DNA of 7,136 bases from Cytophagales bacterium (GTDB taxonomy: Bacteria > Bacteroidota > Bacteroidia > Cytophagales > Cyclobacteriaceae): contig JAJCYK010000196.1 of NCBI GenBank assembly GCA_029262935.1, positions 1 to 7,136 on the forward strand, written 5' to 3'. Shown in pieces: positions 1-5,857 of the stretch. How positions within the stretch are numbered: the stretch's first letter is position 1; each line of letters opens with the position of its first letter. The notes beneath the pieces were generated by a model, which was not told the DNA's origin, did no database searches, and was given only the letters and a program-made list of their open reading frames with translations. The position numbers and the translations under genes are program-made.

Positions 1-481
1 TCAAAGTAAGAGGATCATCACGATGCTGAATGATGCGGTGAATGGTACGGGTATTCTCCAATCCCATTACTTTCCAGGTGATACCCCCATCTTGACTTTT
101 GTAAATTCCATAACCACTGTTTTGACTATTTCGGGGGTTTCCTTCTCCGGTACCTACCCATAGTTCCATAGGGTTCTTTTGATTAACTTTTACTACTCCT
201 ATGGAGGCTACCGGTTGATCGGTGAATAAGGTTGTCCAGGTATCTCCAGCATTGTCCGTAAACCATAATCCTCCGGAAGCGGATCCAAAATACATGCGGC
301 TGGGATCTTCCAATACCACATCAATGCTGGTGATGCGCCCACTCATACCTGCGGGTCCAATATTTCGTGGTTTGAGTCCTGTAACCAGGTCCATATCAAG
401 TTTCTGAGAATAAATAAAACTAGAGGTGGCTACTAGCAACGCTAAAAGGATCAGCGCCGTCCTATAAGAGAATGCTTTCAT
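1..481 (-). CDS. Secreted VPS10/BNR (Asp-box) beta-propeller protein, N-terminal part
   Basis: The gene runs off the left edge, so only the first 160 codons are present. Residues 1-26 form a signal peptide: a short basic start (MKAFSYR), a hydrophobic core (ALILLALLVATSSF) and a probable cleavage site around YSQ. The mature part begins with a segment including KPRNIGPAGMSGRI, which I associate with the large Bacteroidota proteins called VPS10-domain or 'glycosyl hydrolase' proteins. Two Asp-box motifs, the turns of sialidase/sortilin propeller blades, are visible: FTDNAGDTW near residues 74-82 and SQDGGITW near 129-136. Family members are usually about 1000 residues long, so most of the gene lies outside. 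The start is well bounded: an in-frame stop (TGA, complement of 497-499) lies six codons upstream. Despite the common name, catalysis is unproven; a protein- or glycan-binding envelope role is equally possible. It diverges from the gene at 582 across a 100-bp intergenic region. Confidence 0.88.
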   Translation of the reverse strand, partial: MKAFSYRTALILLALLVATSSFIYSQKLDMDLVTGLKPRNIGPAGMSGRITSIDVVLEDPSRMYFGSASGGLWFTDNAGDTWTTLFTDQPVASIGVVKVNQKNPMELWVGTGEGNPRNSQNSGYGIYKSQDGGITWKVMGLENTRTIHRIIQHRDDPLTL

Positions 482-551
482 ATGAATATCTTTATTTCAA
501 TGATTTACAGATTTTTCCAATTAAATCCAACCCTATAGGCTTGTTGCTCTG

Positions 552-559
552 TACCTTTG
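552..559 (+). promoter_or_regulatory. Bacteroidota-type -7 promoter element (TACCTTTG)
   Basis: TACCTTTG is an exact match to the Bacteroidota primary sigma factor -7 consensus TAnnTTTG. It lies 22 bp before the ATG at 582, placing a transcription start near 566 and giving a short leader. No convincing -33 TTTG was found at the expected distance. The identical octamer precedes pruA. Confidence 0.5.
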
Positions 560-566
560 AACTTGC

Positions 567-584
567 CATAAATATATATTTATG
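567..584. repeat. 18-bp perfect palindrome covering the start codon of the 582 gene
   Basis: CATAAATATATATTTATG is identical to its own reverse complement over all 18 bases. It begins 7 bp after the -7 box and ends with the ATG of the downstream gene. It could be an operator at the transcription start, or an RNA hairpin that hides the start codon (about 7 A/U-rich pairs around an AUAU loop). A/T-rich leaders make chance palindromes more likely here, so function is inferred only. Confidence 0.5.
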
Positions 585-1136
585 CCCTCTGCTTTGATCT
601 CGAATTATTTTAAATCTCTGTCAGTATTAAAAATAACATTAGGAGTGGTTTTGGTGGGCCTTTTTTGGACGTCCCCCAATCTTCTTTCTGGACAAACAGT
701 GATGGCAAAAAACAAATTGAATGGCATAGTCTTTGAAATCAATGCTAAAAAACGGGTGAAATTCAAATTGCGGAATTCTGCTAGATTACAAAAGGGATTC
801 ATAGAAGCCACTCATAAAGATTGGATACAAATTAATGGCACAAAGCATCTCTTAACCGACCTTATTGAGATTAGAAGTTGGTCTGTTAAAAGGGGTCACG
901 GAGGGGCTTCTGCCACGGGTTACTTATTGACCGTCGGAGGTGCCTTAGTTACCTTATTGGCGGTTGCTACCTTACCAGAGGCTGGAGAAGGGGGGTATGG
1001 CGATCTAACCCGCGGACTAGGTGTAACTGTAGGACTATTAGGCGTAGTAAGTACGTACCAAGGAGTCCGCTTGCTCAAAAGGAAAGCATTTTTTGTTGCT
1101 CATTGGGAATTTGAAAGTCTACCGACTAATCCTTAG
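582..1136 (+). CDS. Small envelope protein with signal peptide and two C-terminal membrane helices (paralogue 1)
   Basis: I do not recognise a named family. The 184-residue product has a hydrophobic N-terminus (about residues 16-38, signal peptide or anchor), a polar beta-rich region (about 45-103) and two glycine-rich hydrophobic segments (about 111-130 and 143-163). It ends in a basic patch LKRK (165-168) and a short aromatic strand (FFVAHWEF). The polar region has the alternating pattern of a small five-strand Sm-like or SH3-like barrel (RVKFKL, KGFIEA, DWIQING, LIEIRSW); this fold is inference. It is clearly paralogous to the next gene: both have G-VFE, V-K-K, DW--I-G-K, SW, GGA and a C-terminal G--STY-G-R-LKRK-F----W-F block. 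The ATG is bounded by an in-frame TGA at 558-560. The pair probably acts in or at the inner membrane with the barrel in the periplasm if the N-terminus is cleaved. The role is unknown. Confidence 0.8.
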   Translation: MPSALISNYFKSLSVLKITLGVVLVGLFWTSPNLLSGQTVMAKNKLNGIVFEINAKKRVKFKLRNSARLQKGFIEATHKDWIQINGTKHLLTDLIEIRSWSVKRGHGGASATGYLLTVGGALVTLLAVATLPEAGEGGYGDLTRGLGVTVGLLGVVSTYQGVRLLKRKAFFVAHWEFESLPTNP

Positions 1137-1181
1137 TTTCTTAAATTCAGCGGGATCAGCCGTGGTTCTCCATTAATTCTT

Positions 1182-1189
1182 TATATTGG
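1182..1189 (+). promoter_or_regulatory. Possible -7 promoter element (TATATTGG)
   Basis: TATATTGG matches TAnnTTTG at all but one defined position and lies 19 bp before the GTG start at 1209. It would let the second paralogue be transcribed separately from the first, although the 72-bp gap contains no visible terminator and read-through is equally possible. No -33 element is evident. Confidence 0.25.
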
Positions 1190-1208
1190 TAGACTAAACT
1201 GTAAAATA

Positions 1209-1718
1209 GTGAACAAGTTTACCCTTTTGTTACTACTCTGTTTTATGCTTAAAGGCATGACACTGCCAGCGCAGGAAAAATCGCTATATCTCAAACACAA
1301 AAGTACCGGTTATGTATTTGAGGTAGACCCGGAAAAAGCCGTAAAATATAAAATTGAGGACGGTCAAAAACGACGCGGTTACATTGAAGAACTGTCGGAA
1401 GACTGGATGATGATCGGTGGCGAGAAAGTGCCTTATGATAGAATAACCTTATTGTCCAGCTGGCACACCCGGAAAAATGGAGGGGCTAAAGCTGGAGGGG
1501 CAATTTTAACTGGTTTTGGCGGACTATTAACTACGGCAGGAGTAATCATTACCGTGGAAGGCGTCAATGCTGATGATGGCTTAGGTAGTGCCATTGCCGT
1601 TCCTATCGGGGCTGTTGCCACAGCGGTCGGATTGGGTAGTACTTATTTCGGATTACGCGCTTTAAAACGAAAACGGTTCGACATGGTGGAATGGGATTTC
1701 GTCATCAACAACTACTAG
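1209..1718 (+). CDS. Small envelope protein with signal peptide and two C-terminal membrane helices (paralogue 2)
   Basis: This 169-residue protein is the tandem paralogue of the preceding gene. It has a cleaner signal peptide (about 1-21, MNKFTLLLLLCFMLKGMTLPAQ, cleavage probably after LPA). A polar beta-rich region follows (about 27-86: GYVFEV, AVKYKI, RGYIEE, DWMMIGG, YDRITLLSSW). Two Gly/Ala-rich hydrophobic segments (about 94-117 and 125-148) are separated by an acidic loop (VNADDG), and the C-terminus is LKRKRFDMVEWDF. The start is GTG; no ATG lies just upstream in frame, and this start gives an intact lysine-plus-hydrophobic signal sequence. It has no SD sequence, as usual for the phylum. 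Its stop TAG overlaps the stop of the convergent minus-strand gene inside a CTAG. A Sm-like/SH3-like barrel followed by a membrane hairpin is my inference. Function is unknown; a stress, envelope or scaffold role cannot be told apart from sequence alone. Confidence 0.8.
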   Translation: MNKFTLLLLLCFMLKGMTLPAQEKSLYLKHKSTGYVFEVDPEKAVKYKIEDGQKRRGYIEELSEDWMMIGGEKVPYDRITLLSSWHTRKNGGAKAGGAILTGFGGLLTTAGVIITVEGVNADDGLGSAIAVPIGAVATAVGLGSTYFGLRALKRKRFDMVEWDFVINNY

Positions 1719-2806
1719 ATTTCCAATTTCCTATTTCTCGCTAAAACAGGCCAACTGTCAACCACCTCACCAGATTCAACTACTATCAAATTCTGATGCA
1801 AAGCCGTTGTAGGACAAATGTGCATAGGGATTCCATAGATCGCGTCGCCTACTTGATAATTTGGGGCATCAGGAGTTCTAACCACCAAATGTTCCTCACT
1901 GTGGGTGGTGAATTCTACTACTTCTAATCCCAGTAAATGAACTCTCGGATGTGACATTTCCGAAGCTAATGCCTTGTGTCCTAAATCCAGGCATAACATA
2001 TCGCCCGCTGGTTTACTGATTACTCGGGTTATTAAGACAGCAGCTTTCAAAAATTCCAAGTCTGGAAATTGTTGCCCGTACCCTTGGTCCCAAAGCAAAC
2101 TAGTGCCTGGGCTTAGTTCTAAACTTTCATCCAAAGCGTGTACGGGGAATGTTGGCGATCCTCCAGCGACCACCTTGCTGCTGTCAACCTGTGTTTGTAG
2201 TTCTCTTACCGCTTCAAAGCCTTTGGATACTTCAATCTGCCTTTCCGTAAAATCACTTTGTCTCACGTGACCGTCGTAAACGTGCCAACCGTTGAACTTC
2301 AAAGCTTCAGAATTCTTTATATAGGTATGTAGTTCCAGTACTGCTGGTCCGGGAGATATTCCGGTACGGTGCATGCCCACATCCAGATCAATATACAATT
2401 GGATGATTGTCTGCTGGTGACTCGCTATCTGGTACAATTCCTTAGCCGTGTGCATATTGTCCACCAGCGCACTAAAACTGGTATTCGGATATTTGCTCAT
2501 TAAATGTATCAAACGCCATGCGTTGGGTCCACTAAGTTGATAGGCTATCAATACATCAGGCACTTCGCAAAGGGCCAACATTTCGGCTTCCGCAATGGTT
2601 GCACACTTAAATTTCGTTATCCTCATCTGCTGCTGTAGTGCAACAACATGGGGGGACTTGTGCGTTTTTACATGCGGTCGTAATCGATTGACGTCTCCTG
2701 AGATCCGAATCATTTCCTGAATGTTACGCTTGATACGTTCTGGATAAACCAATAACGCCGGAGAAGCTACTTGGTCAGGGTTTTTTAATTGATACCAGTA
2801 GTCCAT
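1715..2806 (-). CDS. D-threonine aldolase / D-serine dehydratase family PLP enzyme
   Basis: This is a 363-residue cytoplasmic enzyme of the alanine-racemase-like (fold type III) PLP group. The motif RPHVKTHK at 43-50 carries the expected PLP-binding lysine (K47). DVGMHRTGI (142-150) and GGSPTF (215-220) are typical barrel motifs lining the cofactor site. The C-terminal domain has the MHIC motif (H329, C331), which matches the His-x-Cys metal ligands of eukaryotic-type D-serine dehydratase and D-threonine aldolase. Members cleave D-threonine to glycine plus acetaldehyde, dehydrate D-serine or D-threonine, or act on D-3-hydroxyaspartate; the sequence does not decide which. The frame stays open 26 codons upstream, but that extension (MGLSPYYKRNF...) lies inside pruA and is not family-like. 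I chose the ATG at 2806, which overlaps the pruA stop as TAATG and implies translational coupling. The length fits the family (about 360-380). Confidence 0.88.
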   Translation of the reverse strand: MDYWYQLKNPDQVASPALLVYPERIKRNIQEMIRISGDVNRLRPHVKTHKSPHVVALQQQMRITKFKCATIAEAEMLALCEVPDVLIAYQLSGPNAWRLIHLMSKYPNTSFSALVDNMHTAKELYQIASHQQTIIQLYIDLDVGMHRTGISPGPAVLELHTYIKNSEALKFNGWHVYDGHVRQSDFTERQIEVSKGFEAVRELQTQVDSSKVVAGGSPTFPVHALDESLELSPGTSLLWDQGYGQQFPDLEFLKAAVLITRVISKPAGDMLCLDLGHKALASEMSHPRVHLLGLEVVEFTTHSEEHLVVRTPDAPNYQVGDAIYGIPMHICPTTALHQNLIVVESGEVVDSWPVLARNRKLEI

Positions 2807-4437
2807 TAGTCTTTTTCCATGAATGGGTAGCGGTAGGCTTCTGCAGGAACAAAAGTTTCTTTTATAGTACGGGGAGAGACCCATCTCAGCAAATTGATCA
2901 TTGATCCAGCTTTATCGTTCGTTCCGGAAGCTCTTCCTCCTCCAAAGGGCTGTTGACCCACAACAGCACCGGTGGGTTTGTCGTTTATGTAAAAATTACC
3001 AGCGGCGTGCACCAATTTTTTAGTGGCGAACTCTGCAGCATAGCGGTCTTGTGAAAATACCGCTCCGGTCAGGGCATAAGGGGAGGTTTGATCTACCAAT
3101 TCCAAAGTTTCTTCAAATCGATCCGCCTGATATACATATACCGTAAGTACAGGCCCGAAGATTTCTTCGCACATGGTAGTGTATTGGGGGTCCTCGGTTA
3201 ATATTATCGTTGGTTCTATAAAGTAGCCTGAGCTCTTATCATAGTGACCACCGGCTATAATCTCAACCATGTTGTTTTGTTTTGCTTGGTCTATATAGGA
3301 GGCAATTTTATCAAAAGCTTTTTCATCTATTACTGCATTGATAAAATTTTCAAAATTCTCAGCAGGGCCCATCTTTAAGGTGCCAAGGTCTGCCAATACA
3401 TTGGTCTTTACCTCCTCCCAAAGATTGTCTGGTACATAAGCTCTGCTGGCTGCGGAACATTTTTGCCCTTGAAATTCAAAAGCGCCCCTGACCATGGCCG
3501 TAGCCAATGCCTGGGGGTTTGCTGATTTATGAGCTATGATAAAATCCTTTCCTCCAGTTTCTCCTACAATCCTAGGATAACTCTTGTATTTGGCAATATT
3601 GCTGCCAATCGTTTTCCAAATATGCTGAAATACGCCCGTACTTCCCGTAAAATGGATGCCTGCGAAATCAGGATGGTTGAAAATGATATCACCGGTGGTT
3701 GGCCCATCTACGTATATTAAATTGATTACTCCATCGGGGACACCTGCCTCTAGGAATATCTCCATCAAGACATTGGCTGCATAAATTTGAGTAAAGGCCG
3801 GTTTCCAAACCACAGTATTCCCCATCATAGCTACCGCCGTCGGTAAATTACCGGCGATTGCCGTAAAATTAAACGGTGTCAAAGCGAACACAAAACCCTC
3901 CAACGGGCGCTGTTCCAATCTGTTCCAGATACCAGGGGCGGAGCTTGGTTGTTGTGCATAAATATCGGTCATGTAAGAAACATTGAATCTCAAAAAGTCA
4001 ATGATTTCACAGGCACTGTCAATCTCAGCTTGATAAGCATTTTTAGATTGGCCCAACATAGTGGCGGCGTTTAGCTTTGCTCTATAGGGGCCCGCAATTA
4101 AGTCCGCTGCTTTTAGGAAAATGCTGGCACGATGTTCCCAGGCCATATCCGCCCAAGCCTTCCGGGCACCTAAAGCCGCTTTTATAGCCAATTCCACATG
4201 GCCGGCATCACCTTCATTGAAGTGACCCAAGATGTGTTGATGGTCATGAGGTGGGTTCAAAGGCATCTTCTTGTCAGTAGTGACTCTTTCACTACCTATA
4301 TACATAGGAACATCGATCTCTTTTGCACGTGCCGTTGTCAAAGCTTGTTGCAGGGATTTGCGCTCCTGGGATCCCGGAGCATAATCCAATACAGGTTCGT
4401 TTATAGGAGTGGGTACTTGAAAAATTCCTTTGGGCAT
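2806..4437 (-). CDS. pruA: L-glutamate gamma-semialdehyde (1-pyrroline-5-carboxylate) dehydrogenase
   Basis: The enzyme oxidises L-glutamate-5-semialdehyde, in equilibrium with P5C, to L-glutamate with NAD+, the second step of proline catabolism and also an exit from ornithine/arginine. The 543-residue product is the stand-alone ALDH4A1-like form, not a PutA fusion: there is no proline dehydrogenase domain. Visible aldehyde dehydrogenase signatures are TPFNFTA (187-193, oxyanion-hole Asn190), FTGSTG (263-268, NAD binding), VGETGGKDF with the general base Glu293, and GQKCSAASR with the catalytic Cys327. Near the C-terminus, NDKPTGAVVGQQPFGGGRASGTNDKAG is characteristic of P5C dehydrogenases. 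The N-terminus MPKGIFQVPTPINEPV and the length agree with Bacteroidota orthologues as I know them. A promoter box and an inverted repeat lie just upstream. No proline dehydrogenase gene is in the window; the downstream partner is the D-amino-acid-type PLP enzyme. Confidence 0.97.
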   Translation of the reverse strand: MPKGIFQVPTPINEPVLDYAPGSQERKSLQQALTTARAKEIDVPMYIGSERVTTDKKMPLNPPHDHQHILGHFNEGDAGHVELAIKAALGARKAWADMAWEHRASIFLKAADLIAGPYRAKLNAATMLGQSKNAYQAEIDSACEIIDFLRFNVSYMTDIYAQQPSSAPGIWNRLEQRPLEGFVFALTPFNFTAIAGNLPTAVAMMGNTVVWKPAFTQIYAANVLMEIFLEAGVPDGVINLIYVDGPTTGDIIFNHPDFAGIHFTGSTGVFQHIWKTIGSNIAKYKSYPRIVGETGGKDFIIAHKSANPQALATAMVRGAFEFQGQKCSAASRAYVPDNLWEEVKTNVLADLGTLKMGPAENFENFINAVIDEKAFDKIASYIDQAKQNNMVEIIAGGHYDKSSGYFIEPTIILTEDPQYTTMCEEIFGPVLTVYVYQADRFEETLELVDQTSPYALTGAVFSQDRYAAEFATKKLVHAAGNFYINDKPTGAVVGQQPFGGGRASGTNDKAGSMINLLRWVSPRTIKETFVPAEAYRYPFMEKD

Positions 4438-4448
4438 GATGGTTGTCG

Positions 4449-4473
4449 TTTGTGTTGAAAATTAGAACACAAA
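4449..4473. repeat. Inverted repeat at the pruA promoter, possible operator
   Basis: TTTGTGTT (4449-4456) and AACACAAA (4466-4473) are perfect 8-bp inverted arms around a 9-bp spacer. The distal arm overlaps the -7 box and the repeat covers the predicted transcription start. That position would suit a repressor operator for the pruA operon. Because transcription should start inside it, an mRNA hairpin using both arms is less likely. Confidence 0.45.
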
Positions 4474-4477
4474 GGTA
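4470..4477 (-). promoter_or_regulatory. Bacteroidota-type -7 promoter element of pruA (TACCTTTG)
   Basis: On the minus strand, 4477 to 4470 reads TACCTTTG, an exact TAnnTTTG match, 32 bp upstream of the pruA ATG. It sits in the 75-bp gap between the HAD gene stop and pruA, so pruA probably has its own promoter. The -33 region is not clear. Confidence 0.5.
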
Positions 4478-4512
4478 ATTATTCAGAGAAATATTCAGAA
4501 CATTTAGCTGGG

Positions 4513-5205
4513 TTATAATAATTCTTGTAATTCTTGTAAACTCTTAACTGTATAGGTGGGATTAGTTGCTTGCTGTTGATTTTGAGGATCATAGTAGATT
4601 TGATCCATACCTATGGCTTGAGCACCGGCTATATCCGTACTTGCATTATCTCCAATCATGATACAGGCTTCTTTCGTTAGCTGTACTGTTTGCAGCGCAA
4701 AGTCGAAAATTTGAGGGTGTGGTTTTAACTTTCCTGCTTGTTCAGAGGTAATAATATGATCAAAATATTTCAATAGTCCCGAGCAACTCATTTTTATGTC
4801 TTGAACATCCGAAAACCCATTTGTGATGATGCTCATCTCATACCGTTTATTCAGGTATTCCAAAACAGGTAAGGTGTGTGGCATTAGATGAGGTTTTTGA
4901 GGGCATTGTTGTAAATAAGCTTCTGCTAGCCCAACTGGTACCTGTTGTTGTTCTATGCCAAAGGTGTTTAAAACCAAAGGAAAGCGGTTTTGACGGATGT
5001 ACAACTGATCCAGTTGACCATGATTGTACTTATCCCAAAGCGTATGGTTAATTTCATGAAACGATTTTATGAAATCTGCACTACTAAAACGCGCGAGATG
5101 CCCCAGGTTGTAATCTCTGTAAAGATCCTCTAACGTTTCGTTTGCATTTTTATGATGATCCCATAAGGTGTGGTCCAGATCGAAAAACAAATGCTGATAG
5201 GTCAT
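4513..5205 (-). CDS. HAD-superfamily hydrolase, YjjG-like nucleotidase
   Basis: This 230-residue protein is a HAD subfamily IA phosphatase with a helical cap (about residues 15-100). All four HAD motifs are present: FDLDHTLWD (nucleophile Asp9, acid/base Asp11), IITNG (127-130, Thr128), KLKPHP (Lys161) and MIGDNASTDI (Asp186, Asp191). The LDHTLWDH start and GKLKPHPQIFDFAL segment are typical of the YjjG/YfnB group, whose characterised members dephosphorylate pyrimidine nucleotides, including damaged ones (house-cleaning). Substrate assignment by homology is weak in this superfamily, so only 'phosphatase, probably nucleotidase' is secure. The ATG lies 3 nt after the stop of the ArsR-type gene, so both are very likely co-transcribed and perhaps translationally coupled. 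No signal peptide is seen; it acts in the cytoplasm. No terminator hairpin is visible before pruA. Confidence 0.9.
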   Translation of the reverse strand: MTYQHLFFDLDHTLWDHHKNANETLEDLYRDYNLGHLARFSSADFIKSFHEINHTLWDKYNHGQLDQLYIRQNRFPLVLNTFGIEQQQVPVGLAEAYLQQCPQKPHLMPHTLPVLEYLNKRYEMSIITNGFSDVQDIKMSCSGLLKYFDHIITSEQAGKLKPHPQIFDFALQTVQLTKEACIMIGDNASTDIAGAQAIGMDQIYYDPQNQQQATNPTYTVKSLQELQELL

Positions 5206-5208
5206 AAA

Positions 5209-5592
5209 TTATACCGTTAGCTGTTTGCCGTAAATTTTGTGTTGAGCCAGCTCTCGATTGGATGCTAGTACTTTTATGATGTCTAGATCTTTTAACAGGA
5301 TTGGGTCTTTATGCAAGTAATGAAAGATCTGACTTACAAAATCTTTGACTTCTTCCTTTATGTGATAAAAAACCCACTGGTCTTGTTTTCTAAATCCTAC
5401 CAAACCGGAATTTTTCAAATAAGTTAGGTGACGGGATGTCTTAGTTTGGGTGAATTCTAGAATATGCTCCATGTCGGATATGCATAATTCGTCATAGTGA
5501 TGCAGTAGGAACAGTATTCTTACTCGGGATTCGTCAGAAAAAGCTTTGAAGATCTGAGCTCCAAACATTACGGTGAAATTTTTTAAGCGCAT
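5209..5592 (-). CDS. ArsR-family winged-helix transcriptional regulator
   Basis: This 127-residue protein has the ArsR/SmtB layout: an N-terminal helix leading to FKAFSDESRVRILFLL (15-30), the helix-turn-helix with recognition helix around FTQTKTSRHLTYLKNSGLV (47-65), a beta wing (FRKQDQWVFYHI, 67-78) and a C-terminal dimer helix. Such proteins act as dimeric repressors released by a ligand. The alpha-3 site of classical arsenic/cadmium sensors (ELCVCDL) reads ELCISDM here: Cys37 is kept but the second cysteine is Ser39, so metalloid sensing of the classical kind is doubtful. It is followed 3 nt later by the HAD phosphatase, forming a probable two-gene operon it may autoregulate. Short palindromes upstream are candidate operators. 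An internal ATG (Met9) is an alternative start; either leaves the domain intact. Confidence 0.92.
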   Translation of the reverse strand: MRLKNFTVMFGAQIFKAFSDESRVRILFLLHHYDELCISDMEHILEFTQTKTSRHLTYLKNSGLVGFRKQDQWVFYHIKEEVKDFVSQIFHYLHKDPILLKDLDIIKVLASNRELAQHKIYGKQLTV

Positions 5593-5623
5593 AGATAGGG
5601 AATTCTGCTTCAGAAGTAAGTTA

Positions 5624-5636
5624 CTATTATCAATAG
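5624..5636. repeat. Short inverted repeat upstream of the ArsR-type gene, possible operator
   Basis: CTATTATCAATAG has perfect 5-bp arms (CTATT/AATAG as read from the other strand) around a 3-bp centre, 32 bp before the regulator's ATG. A second A/T-rich palindrome, TTAATAATTAA, follows at 5641-5651. ArsR-type repressors often bind such A/T-rich dyads in their own promoters, but chance is a real alternative in this A/T-rich gap. Confidence 0.25.
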
Positions 5637-5640
5637 AGAA

Positions 5641-5820
5641 TTAATAATTAACCCAAAAAATGTCCAGCTCCTTGGCACTTCTCACCTGGCGTATTTCATT
5701 TAGTCCACTAAAGCCCCTGTCGTTCAAAAGGGGTTCAACAAATATCGTGTTGTTAACAATTTTTAACCTTGTGGAACTATTTTGCGTGCTATTAATTATA
5801 GATATTAGTATTTGATTCAT
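5641..5820 (-). CDS. Doubtful small ORF, 59 residues
   Basis: This open frame fills most of the gap between the ArsR-type gene and the divergent gene at 5858. From the ATG at 5820 it reads MNQILISIINSTQNSSTRLK and ends AKELDIFWVNY; a GTG six codons further up could also start it. I recognise no domain, signal peptide or membrane helix. It lies on the same strand as the regulator, 48 nt upstream of it, so it could be a leader gene of that operon, a remnant of a longer gene, or chance. The C-terminal half has a protein-like mix of residues, the only point in its favour. Confidence 0.2.
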   Translation of the reverse strand: MNQILISIINSTQNSSTRLKIVNNTIFVEPLLNDRGFSGLNEIRQVRSAKELDIFWVNY

Positions 5821-5857
5821 AACTTTATTACATATCACTCACTCTAAACGCTTCTTT

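Noticed and set aside
222..407. Plus-strand open frame of 61 codons
   Set aside because: It lies opposite the Asp-box protein gene, whose minus-strand frame has clear signal-peptide and propeller motifs; the plus frame has no recognisable features.
1974..2270. Plus-strand open frame of 98 codons
   Set aside because: It is antisense to the PLP enzyme, has no start context or domain, and its composition reflects the complementary coding strand.
2807..2884. N-terminal extension of the PLP enzyme to an upstream start at 2884
   Set aside because: The 26 extra residues lie wholly inside the pruA coding region in another frame and are not family-like; the ATG at 2806 gives the usual length and a standard TAATG junction.
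5714..5733. Stem-loop CCCCT-N10-AGGGG as an intrinsic terminator
   Set aside because: The stem is only 5 bp and no T-run follows on either strand; no gene ends beside it.
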